Source of the DNA: Moringa oleifera
Lineage: Eukaryota; Streptophyta; Magnoliopsida; Brassicales; Moringaceae
Length of the DNA stretch: 64,000 nucleotides
Direction of reading: 5' to 3'
Assembly: GCA_021397835.1 (NCBI GenBank)
Contig: JAJFZO010000902.1
Coordinates: 282,001 to 346,000, forward strand
Both the position numbers and the translations under genes were made by a program. The stretch's first letter is position 1, and the number at the start of each line of letters is the position of its first letter. A model generated the notes under the pieces. That model ran no database searches. It saw only the letters and a program-made list of their open reading frames with translations, and had not been told where the DNA came from. Of this stretch, positions 22,985 to 36,229 are shown piece by piece.

Positions 22985-24220
22985 TTGTTAGATAATAGAG
23001 GATGGTTTTGACTGAACTGAAATATGATAAAGGTGTTATTAAAATATTAGATGTAATATACATGGTAGCCAGAGATATACACTTTTATATTGAGGAACCA
23101 TTAGAGACTCAAGGTAGTACTAATAAGGTAGATGAAGTAAGTATCATGATCAACCGAGAAATGTTGGTAACAATATTAATTTTGATGGAAAAAAGCATGG
23201 TGATAATGCCATTAGTTTAGGTAGTGATGAAAAAGGCCCCAATAAGGCTGAAAGGGATGATGATTTAGTTGATAGTGATTATGATATTGATGTGAAAGAA
23301 GATGTTATACAAAGAGCTAACTTAATGTGCCTATGCACAACATGAGTTCTAATACTAGTATAGCTAATAAGATAAGATTTAATGATTTTAAGATTGACTA
23401 ATTTGAAAAAACTACACCCTTTAGTTGGCAGTGATAAAAATGTGAAACAAAAAGTAAAATGAAATTCAATCTTGATGGCATGGATGACCCTATTTTCAAT
23501 GTTAGGTTGGTGTTTGCTAAACAATTATATTGTATATTGTCAATGGTAGGCATAATATAAAATTTACAATAACTGAGGTTAATAGAGTGAAAGTTGTGTA
23601 TAGGAAAGGGTGCAAGTGGACTTTTTTGTCTTTAGGGTAGGGTGGACTCGATCTTTTGTAGTGAAGACTTATATTCCCACTTACATATAATAAATCCTTC
23701 AAGAACAAATACGTGACTTCTAGATTCTTAAACAAAAAAGTACTTAGACTTGTTTAGAATAGATCCAAGAATTAAAATATCTACACTTATGGAGACTATG
23801 AAACTATTTGGTTTGAGAGATCTTTAAAAGTGTTTGTATTAGAATGAAGAGGATAACACTATCAAAGATTAATGGATGTAAAGGCCATCTATGCGGAAGA
23901 TTGAAGGATTCTTTCAATGAGATCAGATGGTAAAACCTCGATTATTCCTTGATATTGAGTTTGGATAGGTAAAAGAAAAGTTTTTTTGGAAGAATGTAAG
24001 TCAATAATCAATTTACATGCTTACCATATGCAAGGTTGAGCATAAGGGCAACTAAGAGCAATTGTTGGTATTGATTAGAACACCAAAATATTCCCTATTA
24101 CTTATGTTGCTGTTAATTTTGAGACAAAAAAGAGTTGGACTTGGTTTTTACAGTTGCTTCTAGTTAACATTGATTTCATAAGGGACCACGGTTGGATATT
24201 CATGTCTAACTAATAAAAGA
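22985..24220 (+). pseudogene. Mutator-like (MULE) transposase relic, 3' truncated
   Basis: Plus-strand fragments follow the order of MuDR-type plant transposases: an acidic stretch (DSDYDIDVKED) near 23270; MDDPIFNVRLVFA near 23480-23520 (family DPxFxxGMxFxN); VVKTYIPTY near 23660 (family IKTYIPEHTC); then after frameshifts FPITYVAVNFETKKSWTWFL near 24090-24155 and HGWIFMSN near 24190-24210, matching the catalytic core YPIAYAVVExExxxSWxWFL...GWTFISDxQKG. Stops and frameshifts are frequent. The match stops just before the LTR at 24279, so the retrotransposon probably landed in or near the MULE. No MULE ends were identified. Confidence 0.78.
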
Positions 24221-24278
24221 TATGTAATATTTGATTTTTTTTTGACTTTTTGTTTTTATTATCCTATCTATTAGTTGT

Positions 24279-27010
24279 TGAGACATAATTTTGCTCCTAG
24301 AAAACTTCATCAAAACCTCCTTTTTTTAGTTTGCAGGCTTAAGATCAGGATTTACTACAATTGCTTATCTAACCTTTTAATTCTCGGTTATCTAACATTA
24401 TGCAAGATCGGGAGTCCTTGTCAGGGTTTATGTGTATATAACTCATTAGAGTATATATTATGGATGACTCATCGGGGTTCATAAGCAGATGATACATCCA
24501 ACTTTAATACATCAAGCTTTGTTTCATCGTGTTGAAGTCAGACTTTATATTTAGATTAATGCTTTAAGTCACTCACATTGAGATTTCCAACCTAGATGAC
24601 TTATCAAGATTCACTCATATCACTTTCTGTTTTCTCGAGAATCATTCATCATCAGGATCAAAGTTTTAAACACTTCGTTAAAATTCTCTTACCATTGAGA
24701 CTTAGCTCATGTCGGGTATCAGATCACTTTATTGAATTTTTTTTGCATCTAAAACTGATTCAAAGGCACTTATCATTAATGTTATGATTAAGAGGTTAGT
24801 AAATTATTATGTCAACAATGATCATTCTAGCTATTCTATGTGTAAGTGGAGATTGGATTTTATGAACTTCATTAATTAAAAAGTCTGCACATTCAGAAGA
24901 AGAAAAAAAGAAGATTATAACTTAAACTTTAAGTTGGGTTGTAGCTTCATCCATATCAAGTGTCAAGGTAGCTTTAGAAGTAGGGCTTTTAAGCACTGGT
25001 GTTGATGTCCCCTCATCAGTTAGCCTTTCAGCCACTTCTTCCATGTCTGCCAACTAGATGTTCAGATCTTTGGAATAAACTAATGAAACTTTTATGAGAA
25101 GAGCCTGCACCCACAACAAGTTTAGGTTAGGATAACAATAATCTAGTGTAAGTGAGAAGTCTACTCCCCAATCTCGACCCGAAAAGCCTCTGTTAGTCTA
25201 AATTCTTCCATGACTCAAGATTAGGCTTCTTTTCCAATTGCCCTCAATTCTTCTTGATGTTACAGTATAAGTTTATTCCTTGCATGACTTATTCTGGTTT
25301 AGATGTTGGCTTGGACTTAGGCCAACTCCACTTTAATCCCATCCACATCGGTATTAGCTTTGGCTAATAACCTCTTTAGCCTCTTAGGTTTAACCTTAAA
25401 GATGCAGACCTTATTGACCACATCGGTAGCTGACTCGTTCGTAACCTTAGCCTTCTTCATAAAATGATGGAGGTTGATGCTAGTGTGGTTATCCTTGTTG
25501 ACAAGCATAACCATTTTCTAAGCAAACTATAAACAAAAAAGAAAAAACATAGGTTAATAATTTACCATTACATTTGAAAAAAAAGTTATAGAGGATTGAT
25601 GCATGCCTCCTCAAAGCATATCATGGTACTACCTAGGAACATATTATTATCCTTCCCCTTTAGCTCTGTCATGTCCTAAAGGAGGATGGACTTTAAGAGT
25701 TACTCTTAGACTAGATCGGGATGGTTTAAGGATCTTTGGGTAGGAACATCCTAATTTGGCATGAATTTTTACTCTAGCGAGAGAAGTTGTGGCTCACCTA
25801 AAGGTGTTGGGAGTGCATCCATCACATCCACATCCTTTGGGTGGCTCATTTTCTCACTAATCTTCCCTTTGATTGCTGGGAGGGTGGTTGCCACCATTTT
25901 CCCCTTCTTTAAGATAAGGGCGCTATTATTGGAGCTAGCTTTGGCCTCTATTTTTTGGGGTAACCCATGAGGGCTGACACCATTGTTGTGGTTTAGTAAT
26001 AATACAAGTGGATGAAATTACTCCAGGAGTTACCTCCCTAAGGCAATATCCATTGCCTCCTAGAGTTATTTCTTGGTAACTTGAGGTATAATAGGTTACG
26101 AAAATATTTCTTCAAGATCTGCAAGATAGAATATTAAAAGGTTATAAGTAAAAGAATAAAACTTTTGAAACTTAAGCGAAAAAAAAAAAAGTTATAAAAC
26201 CTAGTGTGGCATTGGTTTTGGAAATCGCACGAGAGATGGAGGACTTAGAGGTTTAAGCTCAAGTCCTATATTGGGTTTTAGGGTTGGTAGTTGGTTCAAA
26301 GGTGTTTATCTACCCCTCATTAAGATATGTACTCATTTCAAATGTAGGACTTGGCCTAAGGTTTATTTGTTCGATATCAGGATTTGGATTTTCTAGGAGA
26401 TGGGAGAGAGCTCTTTTTTAAGACCTAAACTCGAAGTATCTTTGGCCAAATTAGAAGTCTTATCAAACTTAAAGACTCTATACCATGACCTAATGGCTCT
26501 AACTACTACTATTTTATCATCACTAATGTAATCCCTAAAACTATTTACACCTTTTTGGTTATAAAAGGATTAAAAAACCAATGTTAGGTTAGATTTGACT
26601 CTTTTTGGGTTATTCTTTTAGAAGGTCCGCTCTAGATGTTTAAGGGGATTTATATTTTAGGCCTAGAAATCCATAAGTACTTCTCAATCCAACCTTTATT
26701 ATTAGAGGGCAAGCCTTTAAAAAAAGTTTTGGGCTGATGTTGGCAAAGTAATGGAACTTGAATTCAAAATTCTATCATCCTTATTGGCCTTTAGCATGAA
26801 AAATTTAGCAAAAAAGGTGACATAAAGATTTGTGTAGTTCATGAAAAAGAGTTTTAAAACGAAGGCTATCATAAAGCACTAAGAATTTGACATGAAATAA
26901 GAAGAGAATCTTAAACTGGCGACATATGTTCTGAAAAAAAAAAAAAAGGATAAATGGATAGGTTCTAGCTTACAGTGAAGATGTCTTCGAACACCATGAC
27001 CCAGCCTTCA
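24279..27010 (+). repeat. 5' LTR of the Tat/Ogre element
   Basis: Begins TGAGACATAATTTTGCTCC, matching TGATACCTAATTTTACTTCC at the start of the 3' copy (40149), and ends ..CCTTCA directly against the primer site at 27011, so TG...CA ends are present. Shared blocks with the 3' copy include AAAACTTCATCAAAA, GCAAACT.TAAAC.AAAAAG and AATATCCATTGCCTCCTAG. Its last 0.85 kb has no partner in the truncated 3' copy. It carries an antisense coding region. Confidence 0.8.
24922..27009 (-). pseudogene. Antisense ORF remnant inside the 5' LTR
   Basis: The minus strand of the LTR reads as a decayed protein. It has an N-terminus near 27009, GLPSNNKGWIEKYLWISRP near 26680 (like the GWKxRFFFV motif of plant 'putative gypsy-type transposon' proteins, Pfam Transposase_28 by memory), a proline/arginine-rich middle near 25960-25760, a helical region 25514-25317 (NKDNHTSINLHHFMKKAK, then KRLKRLLAKANTDVDGIKVE), and a C-terminus LADMEEVAERLTDEG ending in stop at 24922. 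Several stops and frameshifts. The 3' LTR carries a recognisable partner. Function unknown. Confidence 0.6.
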
Positions 27011-27022
27011 TGGCGACTCCAT
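27011..27022 (+). other. Primer binding site of the Tat/Ogre element
   Basis: TGGCGACTCCA follows the LTR's terminal CA with no gap. TGGCGACTC... is the usual primer site start in Tat-lineage plant elements as I recall. The following bases have drifted from consensus. Confidence 0.65.
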
Positions 27023-29750
27023 GGTCTAACGAAGAAGGAACTTCTAGTTTAACATTTGTAGAGATAAGAAAACTACTTTTAACCTATTCTAAATCCTCAG
27101 CAGTATAAGAAAAAGGCACAATATATTCCTAGCTATGTTTTAATGCAGAAGAAGAAAAATAAGAAAAATAAAAGACTCACATAAAATGATAAACTGTAAA
27201 GATGAAGACAAAAACCTCTAGGTTGTTGAAAGGATATTTAGGGCCTTCACAAAAGTAGAGGTAAGGGAGAAGACTTTTTCAAAACCTTTTTAAATGAAAT
27301 AATCATTCATTAAGAAAACCAAGGGGCAATGCATTTGTGCATAACCTTCCTGTATCCTTAGGTCATAATGTAAACCATGAACTAGCAATTAAATATTAAA
27401 TGTGTTAAAAAAGACTTCTTAAAATGACTTATTGGAATGCTCACTAGGCATTGAAGGTATGGTTATCTCGACTTATATTTGTCTTGATCTGCATCCTATC
27501 TTACCTATATATTTTTTTATATAGGCAAATTTTTGATCACTCATTGGGTCATTATGAAAAATCCCCGACTTAGTGGTAAATTTCTGATCACTTATCAACC
27601 TCAATTAGACATCAAGTCACCATAGGCCAAAACCTCGACTTTAAGAGGCTTAAACCTACACCAAGTCATCTAAATGAATAGTAAAACACATGATACGCTT
27701 TTTAAAAATTTTTTATAGATTTTTGGGGTTGCCTAGAAGGTTCCAAATTTAAAAAAGAGGTGCATAATACAAGAACCATGCATCTGTGCATTCTAAATTA
27801 GTGGCATGCACTTATTGAAACCACACTTATATTGATTAAAAAGACTGAGGGCTTTCATTGTGCAGAATTAATTTTTTCGCTATACACTTTTGACAAACCT
27901 TGTTAAAGAGTTTGTTAGAGCAGTTTTTTAAAAGGATAACTTTCTTTCAATGACGAAAAGAGTTTTTACTTTATTTAAGATTGATAGTATAGAAATAGGT
28001 AAGGTTTCCTTTGTTAGAAAAGCTTGAAAGAGTTATTGTGTTAGGCTAGTAGATAAAATCTAACTACCTTGTAGTGTGTTTCATGTAATCACTATTTCCA
28101 TGTATGAAATCTGGATGTTATTTCCATACCTTATTGATTTGTTTTTACATTTTTAATATTCTCTTGCTATCTTGATGTTTTCTTACTATAGTGAGTTCAT
28201 CTTTTTATTATTTCTACACTTTATGCCTATTTTCTTGCATAAATGAAATTTAAAATGAAGTGTATGTAAAGGTTAATCCTCACATAGAGTTCTAAATAAA
28301 ACTATTTTATCTTAAAGGAACGGGAGTTGTTGTAAGGGCCTTTCCTTGGTCCTCACCCAAAACGCATCATTTTGAATGCTTCCTGATGATTTCAAAAAAT
28401 AAGATTCCTTGTTTGCATTTCTTTTAAGACTCGAAGGCTTGGTAATAATCGATCTTTAGGGTCTTAAATAAAATAATTTTTGAAACTAAGTTTTCATCAT
28501 TTAAGAATTCTTTAAAAAAAAGTTTTCTCTTTGTAATTATGTACTACTTTGTATGGGAATCAAGTTTAAATCTTTTTCACCACTCAGTAAAATACTTTTC
28601 ATTTTAACTAATACCAAAATTAGGCATTGTGAAGGTGTAATTTTTTTTTCATATGTAACTGACTCACAAACCATGATCTTTTAGTAAAATTTGACCAGCA
28701 CAAGACCTTTTCTTTTACTTTTCTTTGATTTTTTTTTGCGAAAAAGGATTTGAAAAAAAAAAGTAAAAAATTATCAATGATCAATCACACTATTAAAAAT
28801 GATCAATGTAGACTCTTATTTTTCTTGATTTTTAGTCAAAATAAATTTCAAGATTTATTATTTTTTAACCAAATTAAATAAAGAAAGAAAAAAGACAATT
28901 CATTTTATTTCTCATTAGTGGTGGGGTGGAATGTCCATTCGATGCCTTCCATCGCTTAGGGCCCCATCTTGATAGCTTGATGACTTTACTAGGAAGTAAA
29001 CCCAAAATCTTTGATCTTATAGAGTCAAGTAAAACAAAAACAAAAAAAAAACCAAAGATTTAATTCCTTTTTTTAACCGAGTGAAAATTTAAAATTCTAA
29101 ACTTAATTTCCTTGAGTGTTTTGTCTTCTTTATTCTTCTTTCTTTTTTAATATATTAAACCAACATATATGGCATAGTCATACATTGCATTAGCTTTATA
29201 CCTAAGCTAGATCCTTTATGACCATTCCTTATTAGGAATGGCGGAGTAGCTAGCATTCGAAGGGCACCTAATCTCCATGCATCTGATGCTGCTCACCCCA
29301 CTTAGGTCAAACCTTGTGTTCATTTTCATCACTAAAGGAGAATTTTCTTCCCAGGTACCCCATGTAGGTGATTATGGGCCAGACCCTTCTTACTAAACTG
29401 GCATTAAAGGATGGTTTATGAGGCCTAAGAAAACTTAAAAATCTAGACAAGATCCTATTTTGAGTTAAGCCTCTAATCATTAACCTTACACGTAATCTTT
29501 AGGAAGGTCAAAAGTAGAAAATTTTAGGCTACAGAAACTAATACGACAGAACTTTATGTAAGGAGGATAAAATATGGCTATGACTATTGCTAACTTATTC
29601 TATTTTCTTATCCCCATGCATCATTCTGCATGACATTAACATGAGGAAACTCCATGACCTAGACTTTTTTAGCACAACAGAAATTATAAAAATTTATTAG
29701 TTTTATTGAGAATTCCTAATCATGAGGGTATCCTGACCTAATGATGGTAA
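27023..29750 (+). other. Untranslated 5' internal region of the Tat/Ogre element
   Basis: No protein similarity could be read between the primer site and ORF1. Poly-T/poly-A rich stretches (28.5-29.1 kb). A long leader before ORF1 is usual for Ogre-type elements. Confidence 0.45.
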
Positions 29751-29759
29751 TCCCGTTGT

Positions 29760-31060
29760 AGTTATAATGACCACATTTCAAGTTTAGAAATGATCTGAAG
29801 GAGAATGGACAATATTTAAGAATGCTTTGCCTTATGATTTTCGAACAAACTCTAATGAAACAGTCTATTTAAGTCTTAAAGGGAATGACCTATCTACTCT
29901 CTAACAAATTTGGCACGAAACTAGTATCCATTATAAAGGAAATTTTGAAAAGCAGTTCCATATCATTACAAATTTTTTTACAGATTCAAATAAAGGAGTC
30001 TTTGGTTAGAGCTACTGCTAGCTTTTGAGATCCGTTTTACTAGTGTTTTCATTTCAACAATATAGATCCAACTTTTACTTTGAAGGAATGTGGGGCATTT
30101 TTAGGTGCCACAGTACATAACCTTTAAGATTTATATTTAAAATAAAAAAATCAGATAGGTAATTTTAATAGGGGCAGAAGTAATAGGTATACATAACTAT
30201 GAGCTTGGAGAGTAGTTAACATGCAAAAGAGATAGTCTGTGTATCCTTATTTGATTTCTAGAAAAATTAGTTCATCAACATGGACGTAAAGCAGGTAACT
30301 TACTAAGACCTCGCCTCTATAGCTTGATCATATGCCCTGAAATCTCAGGTGACATAAGCATCCATATCATCACCTTTTTACGTTTTCTTACACGAAGAGG
30401 AAATTTTACCCTTATAGTTCTTGCCAAGATTATAAATTCTCTTCATATTATCAAAATGACAAGTAAAAAACACATTATCGGTTCATTAATTCTCAATGTG
30501 TGGCTCAAAGCACACTTAGGCTTTTCCATGAGTGTACCTAGGAACCACTTCTATCCACTTCGAAAGTTTATAAGACTTCAGACAAATAAAAATAAAACTA
30601 TGCATGAATGGTTTATCATTCTATTCATCTTAAAGGAAAATAAAGTCAGATAAGTTGCCTTATTGCTAAGGTGCACATCAATTTTATTAAAAAGAAAATT
30701 TTAATCTCGATCATTTTACTACGTTTCCATCACTCAAGCTGATCAAGATTAAACAATTCATTCTGATCACTCATCCAGTATAAAAAAATAGTATGGTAGC
30801 TAATTTCCATCATTTTTCATAGGCAAGACACGAATGGTAATTCCTTTGTAGAATAATTTGAAATAAATAGGTTGGTGGAACCACATCAAGGTACGATGAG
30901 TGGAGAAAGAAATTAGTATGTGACACAGTACTTGACATGGCTTTATCAATGCTAGTTTGCCTTAATTCTAGTACTTACTCCTAGAAAAGCATGAAGAGAT
31001 AAAGACCAGCAAGTGATTAAAGGACTTAAATCTCAGAACTTCACTTTGTAAGAAAAGTGG
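29760..31060 (+). pseudogene. Retrotransposon ORF1 remnant (DUF7745-like)
   Basis: Near 30005-30100 the plus strand reads LVRATASF-DPFY-CFHFNN with stops, then DPTFTLKECGAFLG, like the SFWDPxYRCFTFGxxDLTPTxEEY opening of plant retrotransposon ORF1 proteins (DUF7745 by memory). Frame 30324-30653 continues with IICPEISGDISIHIITFLRF and KKHIIGSLILNVWLKAHLG, the family's second half (LxxCxxLLxVWLxSHL). The role of this protein is unknown; it is typical of Ogre-like members of the Tat lineage. Confidence 0.65.
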
Positions 31061-31969
31061 GAATCATTATAACATAAACGGTCAATATAAGAGCAGGCAA
31101 TAGCTATCTTTTTAATAAAAAGAGATCAATCCAAGGAGTGTGTAAGAGAATTGGAATATTATATGGCATTAGCATGACTCCAAGGATAGATAGATTTAGT
31201 CCTTGACACTACAATTGAAGAAAACAAAATTTTGGCTTAGGAATCAAGATACATCGAGTGTAAATAATTAGAAGAAAGAATATGAGACCCTAGCCTAAAA
31301 TATGCAATAGATAGAGCAAGTAAACTCCTAGTTTAGAAAAAAAAAATTAAAATGGATCAAGATTTGGAAGATAATCTTTTCAAAGAAAGGAAGACTAAAA
31401 AAGAAAAACATCAAAATCAAATCAACTACCTGTTGGCCAAAATTGATCAAGAAAAGACTACACACTAAATCAGATGGTTGATCCTGAGAGGACAAAAGAT
31501 AGTCTAAAACTTGCTTTGAAATAAGCACAATTTTGAAAGGAAAAAGCTAAGAAAATTTGTACACAATGGTGCCAAGAAAGGGAAGATTTTACTCGAAATT
31601 AGAAATATGCTCTATTTTTAATCAAACAAATTGAGTAGGCCTTAAAGGAAGCCTTGAGTTTCAATTGGATTATTTTGAAAAATCTATCTCTAAGAAGAGT
31701 ACTTGGGATTCACAGGATGCAATAGCTTTTGTCAAAAGCTTACAAATTGTTTTCCAAAGGGTTTATGATATATTCAACTATGGACTTGATGTTAGGTACC
31801 CTTAAGTAGACTATCAAGATTCAAACTATTGTGCCAAGCTTTGATGTCCATTTTGCACGCACATTCTCATGCATACATATTTTTAATAAAATTCAAAAAG
31901 CCTAGCAGAATAAGGAAAACAAAGGCTTACTCGATCATTTATACCCATAATACTTGATCCAAAACTTAA

Positions 31970-33000
31970 CTAATTGAAATAGAATATCTATTAACTCGCA
32001 TTAAGAGGTTAGAGCAAGCCCAGGATGAGATGAACAAAAGGATGATGCAAAATTATCACGACCAATAGTCAACTATGTAGGACTAGTTCCAACGAATGAT
32101 GAGTTCCATAGGAGCGTTGCTTAAAGGAAAGGCCCCCATGAAAGCAGAATAAGAAAGACCCTAATCTTCCAAGTTACATTATACAATGCCCTAGCTTGGT
32201 CTCCTCAACTATTTCTTAGAATGTAGAGCAGCTTAGTGGACATAAGACGACAAACAAAGTCCTTAAAATCATCTAAGTTCCAAACTTGGATGACCCAACT
32301 TAATTGGAATATCTTAGGATTGGAAAACCCCACAATCAAGAGCTCTTGGCCAAGATCGAAGGGTTAACTGAGCAAGTTAGATCTTTAAAGCACAGGAAAA
32401 AAGCTACAAGGATTGACATCACGACCTGAGCTTGGTGATTGGTTTGATAATCCCTTTAAAGTTCAAGACTCTAGTGTTTGATAAGTATGATGGAACTATT
32501 GCCCTACTCATTTAAAGATGTTCTTGCATAAAATATACAAATATAAAGGGAATCAAAAACTCCTCGTCCATTATTTTCAAGACAGCCTCAAGGATGAGGC
32601 CCTTGAATGGTACACCACCCTCGAGCCCTCTAAAATTTAAGGATAAAGAGACTTAGCCATAACATTTCTCCTCCATTATCAGCATTTAGGGGGATTGGAT
32701 CCTAATGAGGTCACTCTTCAACACATAAATAGAAAAAATAGCGAAACCTTCAAAGAGTATGCTACTTGATGGAGGGAAACTATAGCTTTTGTACAACCTA
32801 CATTAATAAATACCAAGCTCTCTTAGACTTTTCTCAAAACCTTTGAAGCCCTCATGGTACAACCACTTAGTTATAATAACAAGCAAGAAATTTATACAAA
32901 TAGTATAAATAGTAGAATTTTTTGAGAACATCCATAAGTTGGGCAAGTTAGAAGACACTATTGTAAGGGGAGCCTTTACTTTCAAGAAAAAATGAAAAGG
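31970..33000 (+). pseudogene. Gag remnant of the Tat/Ogre element
   Basis: A coiled-coil start RIKRLEQAQDEMNKRMMQNY near 31990-32050 is followed at 32480-32960 by the capsid-like Retrotrans_gag fold: FDKYDGT, LLVHYFQDSLKDEALEWYT, DLAITFLLHYQHLGGLDPNE, SETFKEYAT-WRETIAFVQP and GKLEDTIVRGAF. Each matches the Tat gag pattern (FQDSLxGxALxWY, NETFKEYAQRWRE). In-frame stops show it is dead. Confidence 0.85.
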
Positions 33001-34130
33001 CCAAATTCACTAACCACCCTATTTTTAAAAGGCTATAGACCACCTTTTTGACTCATTACTATTCATATTAAACTTAGGATGTAGTAAAAGAGGTTTGTCC
33101 TCTTATGCCTCTGCCACCAATGTAAATGCAAACTCTTATAAGGAATCCACCTCTAAAGAGGCCAAGACCTGTGATGCATCTAATTTCAATGCCCTGCCAT
33201 GAGCTATACCCCAGCACTTGAAGTAGAAGTTGGTGGTATTGGCATTCACATGGTTGTTGAATCCACCATACCCTAAGTAGTATAATCTCACTGTAATTTT
33301 CCATACCACTTTAGGACACAAGGGTATAGCAACAACGATTGCCCCCTATTTAAAGATTGGGTGCAAAAATTAATGAACAAGGCATCCTTCCTTTCGAGAC
33401 TAAAAAAGACTCCAACAAGGCCAATAATCCCTTTCTTACCCATCAAGTGAATATAATAACATGGGAAAACGAAGAAGTGGTAAAGGTTATCAAGATCAAC
33501 CATTGCCTGTTCATATTGAAGGTTAAAGCCCCGGCTCAACTGAGGGCACTAAATGAAAAGGAGAAAGCTATCTTAATTCTGACCACTAAGATCGTGATTA
33601 AGGTCCTACCACCCTATCAATTTAGCCATATGGTGCACTAAGGTATCCACTATTAATTATAAGTGAAATGGTTGGCAACCTTGCTTAACCATCCACATTA
33701 CAAGAAGTAGGAGATGTTATGGTCCCTGTGTCGAATAGTTAACCTCATCCAAGCAATTAACCAAGAAAGGGACCAACATTCTACCCATTTCACATGATAA
33801 GGCATTGAAGTTCATGAAATTCATAAAACACAGTAAGTATATAATTTTAAATTAACTGTAAAAAACTCAAACTAACATATCAATGCTGGCACTGATCCTC
33901 AATTCTAAAGTACATAAACAAGCCCTCTTTTGAATCCTGAAGAATATGTACTCACCTCTAAAGATATCAACTGAAAGGATGGAAGATATCTACAATCACA
34001 TCATAGCTCACAACTTTATCACCTTCTTTGATAATGAACTCTCTCAAGAAGGCTGAGGTTCTACCAAAACTCTTTACATCATCGCTTTATACAAGGGACA
34101 CATATTTCATGAGTACTGATCAATAATAGG
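33001..34130 (+). other. Gag-protease linker of the Tat/Ogre element
   Basis: Broken frames lie between the end of gag and the protease. The overlapping frames at 33074-33641 are in mixed strands and show no clear domain. Placed here as linker by position. Confidence 0.4.
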
Positions 34131-34400
34131 TCCTTAATAAGTATCATGCATACATGTATTTTAAAGCTTCTTCACATTGATTTGACCGCCATTTGCCACA
34201 TAGCGGCTATGTCTGTAAAAGCTTTCGATAGGAATAGAATCGAGGTGTAAGGGATTACTTATCGACTATTAAAAATTAGACCTTTCATCGATGACATGAG
34301 TTTCAGATCATGGATATGCTTACCTCCTTTAATATCCTTCTTGGAAGGCCATGGATTCACATGGTAGGCACAGTCCTTCCACTCTTCACCATAAGCTTAA
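34130..34400 (+). pseudogene. Aspartic protease remnant of the Tat/Ogre element
   Basis: Near 34195-34240 reads AAMSVKAFDRNRIEV (family MVVRAFDGSRREVxGEI), then FQIMDMLTSFNILLGRPWIH at 34290-34350, the very typical protease C-terminus FxVLDIPxxxNLLLGRPWIH of Tat elements. The catalytic DSG region upstream could not be read. Confidence 0.75.
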
Positions 34401-35329
34401 AATGGTGGTAGAAGATTACCTGATCACTATTCATGGTGAAGAAGACATCATCATCTCTATCACCAAAGATTTCCTTATCTAAAGACACCAAATAATGAGA
34501 AAAGTGCATTTCAAATGTTAGAATTCGTTAACGTCATAAAATTCGTTGATGAAAAGTCTTTCAAATTTTTTCTGAATTTATAATTTTAAATTAGCCAGAC
34601 TATAGATAAGGGTTATTAACTTGGAAAAGGTCTGGGCAAGAATCTTTATGGTATCTTAATAATTCTTGAGTTATTAAATAACTTAAAGTGCTAAAAGGTT
34701 GGATGTCGACCAACAATAGAGGATAAAAAGAACAAGAAAGGTCAAGGGTGACTAGGTCAATAGCTATAGCAAGACTCTAACAAAAAACTTTCATTCCATC
34801 GAGTGGTTGTTTCATGAACTAATTCTCATCTTGATCACTTATTGGATCGACCATGAAGTGTTAGCAAACATGAGAATATTACACATTGGGTATTACTCAG
34901 AATGTTTCCTATTTTGAACTACGTAATTAGATAGAGGCTAAAGACCTTCATGTAGTCCCATTGTAACTTTTTAGGCATAATGAAAGAATAAAATGCACAT
35001 TTCTCTTCATCTCATTTCGTATCTCATCCATTCCATTCTTCATCCTTGACTCATTCATGAAATTCATCATCTGCATCAATAAAACCACCTCATTCTTGTA
35101 TCCAGGAAATCTAGTTATAAAATTTTAATATCTGTAAGATGAACCTAAGCAAGGCAAAAACTATCATAAATGACCTCAAAATTTAGAAAGACATTAAAAT
35201 ACCACTAAAATAATTCACATAATTATAAATAGAGGAAAAACGGAACTGCCTTACTTGAAAAAAACTCAGATCATAAATTTAGGGATAGATGAAGAGAGAA
35301 AAGAGTTAAAGATTGTCACAATTTTGTCC

Positions 35330-36120
35330 CCGCAATTGAAATAGAGCTCGGTTAACCGACTTCAAGAACTTAATGATGTAATCGCCTGTTTTTATAAAGA
35401 TATGCTAGGCCTAGTAAGGAGTATAAAGAACATAAATGGTCATTCAAGATAGAATGTCCCCTGTTCATTAAAAATTAAGGAAAATGAAACTAAAAATACT
35501 TTTGAAGATTAAAGAAGAGATGCTGAACCTTTGAAATTATTGTAGTTTCTATGTGTCTAGAATGGGTAGGAAATATGGTTCAAATACCCAAAAATGATGG
35601 ATGAATTCAATTTTATATGGATTATAGGGAGTTAAACAAAGAAAATACATAAGAAAATTTTTCACTTCCATATACATATTAGCTAACAATATAACAAAAT
35701 ACTCTTTGTTCTCTTCCATGAATGGTTATCCTGGCTATAAAAAAACACTTATGGCACTAAAAAATATGGAAAAGACCACCTTTATGACCATGTAAAGAAC
35801 TTTTTGCAATTAAGTAATCTCGTTTGACTTGAAAAATGCCAAGGTAACATATTAAAAGTCGATGGCGACTCTATTTCATGATTTGATGCATAAAGTAATA
35901 GAAGTCTATGTGGACGATATGATTGCTAAGTCTAAGATAGATGAGGACCACATAAATGACCTTAGAAAGCTATTTAACAGACTCAGGCAATATAATCTTT
36001 AGCTGAATCAAAATAAATGCTCTTTTGCGGTCAAGTTTGAAAACTATTTGGTTTTATAGTTAATGAACAAGGTATTGAGGTTAATTTCGATAAAATCTAA
36101 GCCATACAAGAGCTATTCCC
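35330..36120 (+). pseudogene. Reverse transcriptase remnant of the Tat/Ogre element
   Basis: Order of motifs: MDYREL near 35615; FSSMNGYPGYKKTLMA then EKTTFMT near 35715-35795 (family FSFMDGFSGYNQIxMAxEDxEKTTFIT); and MATLFHDLMHKVIEVYVDDM, with IAKS following, near 35860-35930, holding an intact YVDD catalytic box. Stops and frameshifts between the blocks. Confidence 0.88.
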
Positions 36121-36229
36121 ACTAAGGATTATAAAAGAGGTATGAGATTTCTTATGATGCCTCAATTACATGTCCAGATTTATATATTAACTAATAAATA
36201 TATGTGTGACCCTAATTTTATCTTGCTAA

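Noticed and set aside
25761..25970. Plus-strand frame in the 5' LTR (and its partners at 41643-41861) as a host membrane protein
   Set aside because: It is the antisense shadow of the minus-strand LTR ORF; its hydrophobic run comes from reading the proline/arginine-rich region backwards.
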